64,000 bases of DNA from Eumeta japonica (Eukaryota; Arthropoda; Insecta; Lepidoptera; Psychidae): the NCBI GenBank assembly GCA_005406025.1, contig BGZK01001323.1:1-64000 (forward strand), written 5' to 3'. The notes below the pieces were generated by a model. It was not told the origin of the DNA. It was given only the letters and a program-made list of their open reading frames with translations, and did not search any database. Position numbers and translations under genes: made by a program. This document shows positions 11,586-23,000 of this stretch, piece by piece (position 1 is the first letter of the stretch; the number at the start of each line of letters is the position of its first letter).

Positions 11586-12784
11586 GAAAATTTTAAATTG
11601 CATATCTGTACGCGGTCACTTTCCCCATCTGCGTTTTCGACCGCTTATCTAATGACGTCACTGCATACACAAAAACCAACCGGTCGCGCGCTCGACGGCG
11701 CGCGGGTGTTCAACATTTATCGATAAACAATTCGTGCCAGAATTCACTTCGACGCCCGAACTCGCACGATAATGAATACGTCACAGCTGTGATAGTCCGG
11801 GCGGCCCTAGTACTATAATTAGTATGCCGCGGTCTACTAGTAGATATTTTTGTTTCAACGCGCACGTTAATTTAAGTACTGCGGATTTAGCACGCCGCTC
11901 TACAAAAGTGTATCTCTATTAAACTACGCTTCTTTCTCGCACCCGTGTAGGGAATGAAAGAGACGAGCTATAGAGAGACTCTTGCCCTGAGGCGTCAGGC
12001 TACACCCGCTGGTAGGAAGTTCAAGTTCTTTTTTTTCAATTAATTATTTTTGTAGAGTAAGGATATTCCTCCTTACACTCGTAAACATTCCCCATTTTCA
12101 CACACTAGTGCGTGCACTCGGTACACCCGTAAGAGGTTGTATTGCGGCGCGGCTAAAACTAATTTACAATACAATTACAAAACCAAGAAGGCTCACCATT
12201 AGCCAATAGAAGTTTAGAATTTTAGGCGGTTTGTTTTGTAATTTAAAAAATTGTGATTACGAGATGTCAGTACGATTCAATTTTGTCCATTTCTCTTTTG
12301 TATTATTATAAAAATAGATAAATGGACGAGAAAGTAATTCACTTTTATAATTAACATATTTTTTTGCAACATCGAAAAGCTATATATAAACATCGATAAC
12401 TATCTCTACTAATAATTCCGACTCGATTTCCATAAAAAAACATTCCACTTATTCATGACTTAAGTTCTTACCATACTCAGCAAACATGTATCGTTTCCCG
12501 AAATTATTTTCAACTGTTTTCCGAAAAGATTAGATCCAGCTGTGTTAAAATAATCATTTATTAATTTACTTATTGGGCAAACATTATAACGGTGACTAAA
12601 TCAACCGATGGTAAATAATATCAACCAATCTCTTCTGTGTATGTGTCATATTATAGCGCTTATGTTATATGCGTTGAATTAAGATGTATTAAAAGTGTTA
12701 GATAGAACACAACTTTTCCTAAATTCTGTGATATAAGACATGGGGCGCATGCTCATCTGGCGCGCATTTCGTGCACTACAATTT
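11586..12784. other. Non-coding, no gene seen
   Basis: Contains a GC-rich patch at about 11660-11790 and otherwise AT-rich sequence without a recognisable feature. Confidence 0.4.
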
Positions 12785-12930
12785 GTGTCTATTTTAGAGT
12801 TCCGTGTCTAAAAAGTGCCAACGGGACTCCATTCCCAAGTACACTCCTGTTTGACATCCGTTTCCCCTTTAAAAAGTTGCATCATTTGAACCGTAGTATG
12901 TAGCCAGTTAAATTTCCACAGATCGCGATA
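12785..12930 (-). repeat. Lepidopteran interspersed repeat (GGAACCCT family), minus copy
   Basis: Read in reverse complement it shows the family order seen at 3520-3690 in diverged form: a CTGTGGAAATTTAACTGGCTA-like core, a degraded GGACAGAC stretch, then a GGAACTCTAA end. On the plus strand the end appears as TTAGAGTTCCGTG. No coding capacity. Confidence 0.55.
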
Positions 12931-14974
12931 TTATGGCGAACATGCAACGAAATAATAAGTACAAAACAAAAGCAAAAAATTAAAAGGGGCCCTCATATAA
13001 TAAATGTGTTTTAAATGTTCTTTTCATTTTGCTTTACCGCAAAAACGTAAAAGTATATAAGCGCGAATGTGCTGTGAATACAATGCAAGTTCTGGTATAA
13101 AAAACCGAATACAAGACAGCATTCGCACTAACATATTTTTTTAACACAAAAGTACGTAGTGTGGTAGCACGAAGCTCTCAGTGCATTAACTAGACTCAAA
13201 CTTAGCCGTTTGTCTTCTTAATCTGTCTCTATACATGCCAAAAATATCAAGTTGGTTGGGCGGGTTATAAAGAGATTGAGACTCTCTTGATAGTGATGAG
13301 CGCAGGACGTTTGTTGATTATATAATTTTCAGTTGATTACAATGGGTTTAAAGAAAAAAATTTGTTTTCCCACAAACATTACCTGAAACCTCGTATTTAT
13401 TGAACCGTTATTCGTAAAATAAACGAAATAATTACCAGATATGGGCAACTCTGAAATGCAATAATGGATCGCTTGATTTTTTCAAGTGAAAACTTCTTTA
13501 GCAGCTTTGCTAGAATGGGATAGAATGAAGATGGGATAGAATGAAGATGAGATCGAACACGAGAGAAAGAAAATGCGTGTTTGCGTGCGCCTGCATGTTA
13601 CCATTACTTGAAATTGGCATGAAGCCTGAATAGCAAAATGTAGAATAAACTTAAGCTCGGTAACAATATTATAATAGATAAATTCCATATTATTATCCTA
13701 CTCCCGATATCACATTCGTTCCACTCTCTCGCAGCTCTGACCCGATGTCGACAGAAGTCCACAACCAATAAAAACAAGAAAACAAACCCATGTAAGCGAT
13801 CACGGTACAGCGTTAATTTAATGTGCTGTCTACATACATTATAATAAAATTATAGGTTTCCGTGTCTGTTTATTTATAGGTTTTTGCAAAGAAATAGCTA
13901 AAGTTGGTACATAAAATACAAAATGACGTACATAATAAATAACTTTGACAGTTTCCCGTTTATTTCTAAGCGTATCACACTAAAACCAGTAATAAAATAA
14001 AAAATATAATTTCTGAAAAATATGAAGTCAGACACGTTTAGTTTTTTGTTTTATTATATTTAGTGCTTATTTCATCGAAAGCGATCCCTTGAATCAATAA
14101 AGTTACAAATGTTTATTTTAGTTAAAAACCTCTTAATGCCAATCCTTCGCTCCGTCACTTGTTTCTGCCTGTATGTATGTCTGTCTATCGAGTCGGTTAT
14201 AATATACGCTAATTTTGACCACGTCTTTGCTCGCAAGGGCAAAGAACAAGTTCCTCATTTTTAACAGACTTTAAAAAATGAGGTCCAACGTGACCTTCTT
14301 AGCAGAAACACATCAGAACTCTTAGCGATAACAGTAGAAACAGAGTGAATTAAATTAATATGGATGTGAATAAAAATGTAACCTGTATGAATTGGAGAAA
14401 TTTTATATTATAAAGAACAAGTATAATTTATTTATGTAGTTTGTATAATAATAATAATTCGCTAGTTGCACTCCAACTAAGAATGTAAACTCCCTGGTGA
14501 CCACCTTAGGACAGTAAAGATCGGAACAGCTTTTCCACTTGCTCAGTACAAAAGTAAGAGATTCCTGGCCGATTTTATTAACCATAGACTAAGTCACATG
14601 TAAAGTAGATAAATTAATTACAAAGTTATAATTATTCGATATTTTTTTCAAAATACAAATAAAATAAAAGCTACCTTCAAAAACCTATTTCAATATTTTT
14701 TTAAACCGATTTTAAAATTAGTTATTTTTAGAGTCGACTCCAGCTCCAAGATTTCGCTTCGACTCAATATTTTACATTACGTATTCAAGTTTATATACGT
14801 TGCCTTGCCTTAGCTGGATTAAAAAAAAATATTTAAATGGGTTTTTGAAGGTTTTCATTTTTATTTTTTTGGAAAAGGAAACGAGCTGGCGTGAGATGGT
14901 TGCATAATAAATAATTTTACAGCAGTATGTGTTTTCGGTGAACAATCGAAACCAGACGATGTAATATCGTAATT
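12931..14974. other. Non-coding, no gene seen
   Basis: AT-rich sequence. Frames at 13482-13688 and 14403-14585 (both minus) have no domain, signal or splice context and look like chance ORFs. A short near-duplicate (GGGATAGAATGAAGAT) lies at about 13515-13545. Confidence 0.4.
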
Positions 14975-15175
14975 AATTGAGGTCGGGACCGATATCAGAA
15001 TTAACATCTAAATCGAAACCAGGAACGGAATCGGAAGCGAGACCGATATCGGAATCGAGAGCCGGATCGGATTTGATGTCGAGAGCGGGACCGGGCTGAT
15101 AACGTTAACTGTCAACATAAAAGATGAAGGAATTCACCTTACACGGGCGGGGCTGCGGCCGAAAGCTAAGCATAA
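14975..15175 (+). repeat. Dispersed purine-rich repeat, copy B, with Helitron-like 3' end
   Basis: The body is made of variants of GGAATCGAGAGCCGGATCGG. It ends near 15165 in ...GGGGCTGCGGCCGAAAGCTAA, resembling the GC-hairpin-plus-CTAG terminus of non-autonomous Helitrons. The assignment rests on shape and recurrence only. Confidence 0.45.
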
Positions 15176-17039
15176 ATATTATATCAATTTATTTAATAAT
15201 ATCTTCGCGATAAATACGCCTTTCAATTTTAAACACACATTATTGAAACACTCCTCTTTCCGGTCGCCACATTCTCAATGTATTTTATAGTAAAGTAAGT
15301 CAGGATTATTATAAATAAAGTTCAAAAACTATTTTCAAAAAGAAATACCGAAAAAAAATTTGACCGAATATATATGATAGAAGGGTCGATAAGAGGCGCC
15401 TAAAAAGTTTCATCCGGATCAAAATGATGGTGAAAGAACCATATTTAAGCGCCGGAAACCCGAAGTTTAGAATGAAACCGTATACTAACGGCAGTGGACC
15501 AAAAGATATGTATACTCGGTTCGTACCCGGGACAAATTTATGGTCCCCCTGTCTAGCCCCCGGTGAATACGCGTGGCCTCGCACGTACGTACGTCTCATG
15601 TTATGATTTAATACAAATGTACCGTCTTTAATGTGATTTGGGAGTATGTGCAACAATTTGATTTTTACATTTTCTCTTCACCATAGATAAGATAGATCAT
15701 TTATTTTATTATACTCACAATAAAAAGCGTTAGTAGATGTTCCGTTCTATTGTGGTCAAAAGATCTAATTTGATCTGATACGGAGTACTTGAAACAATCG
15801 GAATATGTGTCAAATGTGAGGTTTGTGTTCATTTTTAGGGGTTTTGTCTATACTGATGCCTTTTATTGATTGATCCGAGTCTGGTTAGCTACAGTAGTGG
15901 TATGGACGCGCAAACAAAAATGTAGATATTGCTTTTGATCGCAGCTTCACCCATGTGTATTTAGAACAAATTCCTCCATTTTTTATGTATACTTATTTAC
16001 TTTTCGTCTTAGTTCCTGACCATTTCACAGCGAAGTTCGCATTGTGATATACGTTAATATATATTAATTTAAGTTTAATTAATCATTTTTTTTAATGTCT
16101 AATTTTTCTCTCCTATATTTTACTTTCTTAAGGGTGGTGTTATTTTTAAAATATCATATCTATATGTCTTTGTTTGTAGACTCTGATTATCTTTGTACCA
16201 TTTTTTTTCAAAATGTCAATGAAGTTAGCTTTAACAGCGTAATACAGACAGATAGATAAACAATTACTTTAGCACTCATAGTATTAGTACGTAAGTACAA
16301 TACGCAGAAGTATAATCCATACAAAAACTAAACGATGCGAACAGTTTAATTCTCGACACGGCCCTTTCGCTCTTTAACAACAGTGAAATCACAACGGAAC
16401 CGCGCAGGTCCGTGGCCGAATACGCACTTCACGGTGTCGAATTCGATACCGAATAGGTGCAGTGTTTTCGAATGCACAGAATCTGGTCCGGCCGGTGCCG
16501 ACGGCTGGCGTTCTCGGAAGGCCGGCGGCCGAATGCCGTTGCCGGCCGTACCGGGAAATGCGTTCAACTACTACTCGCTTACTAATAATCGATGTTATTG
16601 TTAACCTTCCGAGCTGTCGGGTTTCGCGGCCGGCCAGAGGAGCCACATCGGCCCGCCCGGCCGATCGCGCCGTCCACACCGCCCACTCACGTATTTCAAT
16701 ATTGTATAATAATAACGGAAGGATTTACAAACATTCTGATACTTATCGTGACTGTACATTCTTTGTTGGAGAAAAAAAAATGTGGATTTTATTTGTATGT
16801 AAACATAAGTTCTAACTTGTATTGATGTAGCTTTTGATGTGTCGGATATTTACTGCTATGAATGTCATTTACAGGCGTTGGATTTTGACGTGGAATCTGC
16901 TCCCGTATGGCGTAGTTCCTATGGAATTATTTGTTTCCGTCTTTTTCGTCTCTTTGTAAGTAACTTTGATAACACAGGTCGTCATGCACAAATTTCATAT
17001 TCACGAAAACGAAATTTTCTATTTACCCCGTCCCTGTCC
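15176..17039. other. Non-coding, with a CpG-rich block at 16.35-16.68 kb
   Basis: No gene supported. Between 16350 and 16680 four overlapping frames on both strands are open, which reflects high GC rather than coding. Near 15515-15600 a GC-rich stretch with GGTTCGTACCCGGGACA and a repeated ACGT run interrupts AT-rich DNA; its origin is unknown. Confidence 0.35.
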
Positions 17040-17312
17040 AATCGATGACCCGTAACGAAAGGTAAATTGAAAGCAAGGTGGAGGAGCGGAATCGAAAATT
17101 CAAATCGGGACGAAAATTGAAAATGTAACCGCGGCCAAGTTGAGGTGACGGGCCTGGGACTAGTCAACAGCACGACTGGAATCGTAATCAGGGCCGATGC
17201 GACAATTGGAATTGGAAGCAGATCTGGGATTCGAATTAACAATATTAATCAATGAAAGAAATACAATCTATCTGAATGCAGACCAAGCCGTGGACGAAAA
17301 GCTAACCAACAA
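17040..17312 (+). repeat. Dispersed purine-rich repeat, copy C
   Basis: Body of GGAATCG/GGGACG-type units. It ends near 17280-17310 with AAGCCGTGGACGAAAAGCTAAC, parallel to the end of copy B. Confidence 0.45.
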
Positions 17313-17589
17313 TAAAACTATGAAAAAATAGGCAATTTTTCTTAAAATTCAAAATATTGGTCTGGTTTCTTCAAAAGCAAACTTTAACCATGATAACATT
17401 TTTTTCTTTTATTGGTTATGTAATAGAAATCAAAATTTGACTTCTAGAAATCGAGACTCAAAAATCGTGTTGAGCTGTTTTATCAATGTCTACCAAGATT
17501 AACTCCTAATCTATCTATAAATTATATTTATGCTAATTGTACAAAAATAGTCATACACAAGAAGCTTTTATTTAAAATTGGTTGCACAA

Positions 17590-17830
17590 GTGGTCACTGC
17601 CTTTCACCTTGGACTATAGATTCTACATTTATAGAACCAATGTTCAAATGTTTTACTCTGCTTAGCAGAGGACAGGGGTATGACCATAACATCAAAGTTG
17701 TAGAAATCCAGCTGAGGCAATGGAGCCTATGTCCAGTCTTAACATGAGAAAAATGACTGTTGCTTGTATCACTGGAAGCCTTAATAAATGAAATACAAAA
17801 ATGAACAACTATGTGTACCTTTACTGGACA
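17590..17830 (+). other. Possible fragment of a LINE C-terminal region
   Basis: The plus-strand segment around 17690-17740 (AAGTTGTAGAAATCCAGCTGAGGC...GGAGCCTATGTCCAGTC) has the style of a common lepidopteran LINE 3' coding end. It is short and interrupted by stops, so the call is weak. I found no match here to the missing WASHC1 C-terminus. Confidence 0.2.
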
Positions 17831-17976
17831 GTACAAATATTGTTACCATGCTATTTTCATAAAATAGTATTATTTAAAATATTTTAAACTGCAGTTGTAA
17901 TATAAACTTATTGTATAATAATTTTTATGAAGAATTTGTCAGTTAAGGGCATAATTTATGATGAAAACACTTAGTA

Positions 17977-18558
17977 GAAGATCCAAACTTAGGTCGACCT
18001 TCACCGAGCTGATAATAGAATGAAACATATTTTATAACAAATTTCGTATATTAGAAAATATATTAAAAATGGATTTGCTAAAAAAATCCTGGACAGACTA
18101 TTTTAATTATTTTTAAAAATATTTTAAACCGACCAGATTTTTGCAGACAACCCTATATCAATGTGTTCGCAATAATACAGCTCTTATATTGATATAATTT
18201 TTTTTATAGTCTTAATAATAAAAAATATTTTTTTCTATTATCCAATCAAGTGCAGATAACTGGCATCGACATACCTGTTTCTACCTGACAATTGAGTAAT
18301 TTGTCCAGGTGAATAATAAACAACCCAACGGCTGCACATTCTATACGTTTTATACTTAAAGGATAAAATTTTTTTTTATTATCTTGATGTTGCAACATTT
18401 AATAAAAAATATTTTTTAAAAAATAATTAAAAATAGTCTGTCCAGGATTTTTTTAGCAAACCCATTTTTAATATATTTTCTAATAAACGAAATTTGTTAT
18501 AAAATATGTTTCATTCTATTATCAGCTCGGTGAAGATCGATTTAAGTTCAGATCTTAG
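17977..18558. mobile_element. MITE with about 150 bp terminal inverted repeats
   Basis: The sequence from about 17977 to 18125 (GATCCAAACTTAGGTCGACC... through TCCTGGACAGACTATTTT) reappears inverted at about 18405-18558. Both arms share CACCGAGCTGATAATAGAATG and the AAAAATCCTGGACAGACTAT block. The 280 bp centre carries no ORF. Long TIRs with a short centre indicate a foldback-like or long-TIR MITE. It lies downstream of the WASHC1 coding exon, presumably in the following intron or the 3' flank. Confidence 0.75.
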
Positions 18559-18811
18559 ACTAACTATAATATTTCATTTTTACATACTATAGAAATATAT
18601 TTAGAGTAACATTTAATAATTTTTTAGATAAACTATTAGTATCTTGGCTGAGTGTGATGTCATATTATAAATGTATTATATATGGTTCAGTCATGCATCA
18701 ATGTCATATTCTACAAGAAACAATCCCAAATACATGCAGCATGTTCTATATTTATTTTAAAGCCTAATGATCAATAATAATAGAATGTGATAAGCAATAA
18801 AAGTCACTAAC

Positions 18812-19947
18812 CTGCTAATAGATGCCGTTGAATTATCTACTGGTACTGAAGTTGGTGCTGGCGGCAGTAGTTGTAATGATGATGATGGTGGTGGTGGTGG
18901 TGGTGGTGGTGGTGGTGGAGGAGGTGGTGGTGGCGGTGGTGGCAGCAATGATGGTAGCGGCAGCGATGACGGCGGCGGCGGGCAGAAACCAGTAGAATCG
19001 ACGCGAGACACTACAGCAGCATTTTCCTCTGATTCTGGTAATTCATGTGACTTAACCACATGCACAGCCTCTAATTTGAGATCGGGCAAGGCTGCCTCAA
19101 TTTCAGGCAATGATTCTACCACTGATATTGGAGATGTTACTGCCGATGGAGCAATAGCAATTTCACTGTTTATAGAAAACTGAATGTCACCAGCTATACC
19201 TGGCAAATGTGGTAAGTCTAAGGGCATCTCCAATTCTGGTACCATTCCCATTCCTGGTGTGTACGTATATTCATCTGCATCCCTTTTTACTATCAGATCT
19301 CTATTAATGATAGATGATGGTGCAGCATCTAGATAACTTTTAGATTCGTCTTGATTGTTGCTGACGTTTGGTTTCATACTAAATGTCATTTTGTTAGAGC
19401 CACTGTAATAAGGGCATTCATCAGTACTGAATATCAATAAGTCACCAATATTTGATACTCTTTTTAGCTTCTTCTTCAAATCACTACCCTCCTGCTTCCT
19501 GTAGTCAGCACTTTGGTTTCCCACTTTGACATGATAGAAATGCAGCTTATCCTGCATTTCTTTAGAAGCTAGTGGTCTACGAATTTTCACATTCAAAGAT
19601 GTCGGTTGTGGCTGGTAAGTATAACAGCCCAACTCCAACACAGATTGGTAATGATAATGCTTTATGCATGTGGGATATTTAGCACTGGAGAACACTTTTA
19701 TTGCTTTTTCCATGCCAGTCAATTTCTCTATTTTTTGCTTAGATAGATCAATTTGAGTCTGCAACTTTGTTGTTCTTTCCATATTGCCACTGATCCTAAC
19801 CAACAGCCGTTCGAACACATCATCAATAATACCATTCAGATTGTCCAAAGCATTTGCTATTTGCAACACAGTCTCTTCCATAGTTAAATCACCAGGTATT
19901 AAGTTGATTTTGTAGATGCCTTCCATTTTTACACAGAGATATGACAC
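18812..19947 (-). CDS. WASHC1: WASH complex subunit 1, first coding exon (N-terminal WAHD1 domain to polyproline tract)
   Basis: WASHC1 activates Arp2/3 on endosomes inside the WASH complex. The ORF opens MSYLCVKMEGIYKINLIPGD; Met8 (19926) is the more probable start because homology begins there. Family signatures are AIKVFSSAKYP at residues 82-92, then YTPGMGMVPELEMPLDLPHL and LPGIAGD at about 228-254, matching the WASH '[25 protein letters not shown]' region. A run of 19 prolines follows at 336-354. An in-frame AG|GTTAGT donor at 18812/18811 ends the exon; reading through adds 18 residues to a stop at 18757. The C-terminal WH2/central/acidic (VCA) segment needed for Arp2/3 activation is not in this exon, and I could not find its exons in the window. 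The gene lies 123 bp downstream of dome on the same strand. Confidence 0.88.
18884..18945 (-). repeat. Trinucleotide repeat encoding the WASHC1 polyproline tract
   Basis: An almost pure GGT/GGA/GGC run on the plus strand, read as proline codons on the minus strand. Length variation between alleles is likely and would change the profilin-actin-binding polyproline segment. Confidence 0.85.
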
Positions 19948-19978
19948 CTATTGACTTAGAGAATCGCTTCTAAAATAA

Positions 19979-19984
19979 TTTAAT
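19979..19984 (-). promoter_or_regulatory. ATTAAA, only candidate poly(A) signal between dome stop and WASHC1 start
   Basis: In the 123 bp between the two genes no AATAAA exists on the minus strand. ATTAAA occurs only here, about 32 bases before the WASHC1 ORF start. If it is used, the dome 3' UTR overlaps the WASHC1 5' UTR or promoter. Confidence 0.35.
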
Positions 19985-20070
19985 AAGGCACGAAAACTAT
20001 CACTACAAAACACATTTGTTATTTTAAATAAACAGTCTATTAAATTATTATTTACAAGATATAAATGCAT

Positions 20071-23000
20071 TTATGAATGCATTTCGGTGAGATCAGGCTT
20101 ATCAAAAGGTGGCGCTTCAGCCAACCACGAATGTAGATTGTCAGTAGTGGGATCTTTGCTCCATGAGAAACGGCAGTAGGCATCTGGTGATAAAGTCGTT
20201 TCAGGCTGTGGCCCTGGTCCAGGTTCAGATCCCACTCCTGTCCCACCAGTAACGATACTCAAGTGCTTATGTAACAAAGCATCACCAGGACTCACGTAAC
20301 CTGAATTTGGTTTTTGCTGTAAACCTTTTATATCTAAACCCATTTTGGGTCTCGCTAATGGTTCTAACTGAATACCATCAGTGATTGTCTTCACTGGAGG
20401 TGTCATAGGTAATACTGGCAAGCTCTCAGGACTGGTGATTTTTGTCGGTGAAGGACCCAATCTAGGAAAATTCATGAAAGAATGCGAGCGCGCATTTTCC
20501 GGGCATACATAACCACTAGGTAGCTGAGAACCGAGACTCGAACTGACAGGCCCTCCTGTTGTAAATGTAGGTGGTGACGATAGGCCCGCCATCACATAGC
20601 TAGAAGTGGTCGGTAGCCCTGGGGCCTGTAATGATTCTTGTACTACTGGTGCAGATTTAACATATTCACTCTTCATATCTGGAATTGTATGTTGTACATA
20701 TCCACTGTTTGGCAATTTATTAAAAACGTGAGGGCTTATATAAGGTGTCTCATCTTCATTATCATCTGTATAAAAAGAAGACCCCTCGCCTTCATCTTTG
20801 AGAGCATGTTGGCGGATGGCTGTGTCTGATCCTAAAGACGACTCACAGCTTTCATCTGATGTAGATGGCTGCCGCTCAAGTGGCTCCTTGGATAACTCCG
20901 AGAGTCCAGTACTATTTGTATGAGCTGGAGTAGATATTGCATCTTGTTTAGTATCTGAAGATGTGACAGTTATTTTATTTGGCAACAATCGAACTTCATC
21001 CGAAGAAGCAGATTTGTCATCTTTATTAGGATTCCAATTACTAAAACCATATTTATTAATTTCTTTTTCTGGAATTACCAGACCTTTAGGAAGTTCAGGT
21101 TTTATATCCTCCATTCTTTTGTATCGTCGATACAGTTTTAGAGATCCATATACCATTCCAATTCCAACTAACAACAAGCCCATAAACATGAAAATCATCA
21201 CAAATTCATTTCGGACTTTACAATAATAATGAAAAGGTTCACTCCATGGTCCTACATGAGTAACACTACGATTCTGTGATCTTGGTGTTAGAATTACAGC
21301 TGAACTGCCACTTAATGCTCCATGATACAAATCATCATCAAAATTAACAGCTCTTACTTGATAGGTCTCATGTTCATGAACTCCTTGACAGAATGTGAAT
21401 TCGTATGTTAGTTGAGTTGTATTATATATTTCTTCAGAGCTATCGTCTTTGATCCTCTTTATCTGATACAAATCTACTGTACCAGCACGTAATTTGGGTT
21501 CTTTCCAGTACAGAAGTGATAAAGTATTATTTACATCAGGTGCATTTAGTTCACTTGGGGGTCCTATACTCGTCCTCACAAAAACTGCATCTGAATCATC
21601 TAGCTTAGAACATAATGTATCAGAGTTGCAAGCTTGCACTCTTAGAGAATAATTAGCGAATGAATACAAATCTTTCAACTGTAGATGTTCTCTTTCCATT
21701 TTTTTTATTTTTGTAAGGTCATCTATTTTCACATAATCAATTTCTGTACTATAGTTGTAAATAACATATTTTTGGATAATACCATTTCGCACTTCTGGTG
21801 GATCCCAAGATATTTTTAAAGAATTACTAGTGACATCACTCACAGTAACATTCACTGGCTTTTCAGGAGAATCTGGTGAAGTAGTGACATAATCTGTAGC
21901 ATTTTCAACTTCTCTTAGTCCATAAGTGGTATTAAGTGCAAAAGTAAACCGGTATGTTTTATATGGGCGTAGACCAGTTACATTCACTTGATTCTTTTCT
22001 GGACTAATAAGGATGGATTTATTTTGGACTTGGCCATCACAGAAAAATTTATTAACAACAGGACAATAAGAAATATTGTATGCGAGAATGATATTATTCT
22101 GCAAAGAACAGGCCATCTTCCAACTAAGAGTAACATAATTTTTACCTGTTTTATCATGACTTAAAGTAACAGGAAATGCATACATAACAATAATGTCATG
22201 AGATATGTCACATTTAGCCCAATACATCCCGCTAGATTTCATACCATTGTTAACTGATATGGCAAATTGATACTTGGTTTCTTTTGGTAAATAATCAGTA
22301 ATGTAAAAAGTCTTAGTTGAATCCAAATAAGTGAAGTTCATACGGCCTACACAGGACCTTGATACATTATACTCACACCAAAACAAAGTATAATTTTCAA
22401 TATGCTCAATATTTTTTACTTCCCAGTATAAAGCATATGTACCATTAGCATAAGCGAGTTTAGTAAAAGAGGCCGGTCCTTCTAAAATATTATCATCAGA
22501 GGGTATGTACAAATAGCTACTGTTTGCGGATGAACCTTCACTATTTACTGATTTTAAGTGAATCTGTACAGCACTCATAGCAGCATCTTTAATATCTATA
22601 AAACTCATACTTTTATCTTTCATTGGAGTATACAGCTTTGTTTTGTCATCTTGAGTGACAAGAGCGTGATAAGTAAAATTTGGTCCATTACGTTCATAAT
22701 CCTCCAATTGTTTCCAGTAGAAATAAATTTCTCTTTTGGAATTTATTATAGTTCTCATAAAAGCTCCTACAGCTGTGTCAGGTGGCCGGCTAGGTTTTTC
22801 ACTTTCTGTATCAAAAAATGCATAACTATAGGACCAAAATTCATCTGTGTCTTCAGCAAGCTCTGATTTCACATAAACTCTAACATCATACCGCATATGT
22901 GCATAAGGCAGATTTGTCAAATTAAATGTGTAATTTTTGCTTTGTTTTAAACCACTTGCATCTACATTATAAAACTTCTCAGATTTTGCCACTTGGTATT

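Noticed and set aside
15309..15656. 115-codon minus-strand open frame
   Set aside because: It runs through low-complexity and repeat-like DNA, with a plus-strand frame over the same bases. No domain, start context or splice signal supports a gene.
16346..16815. Four overlapping open frames on both strands
   Set aside because: High GC content alone removes stop codons in all frames. None shows conserved protein features.
20638..22866. Plus-strand open frames opposite dome
   Set aside because: They are antisense shadows of the 1253-codon dome frame, with no independent support.
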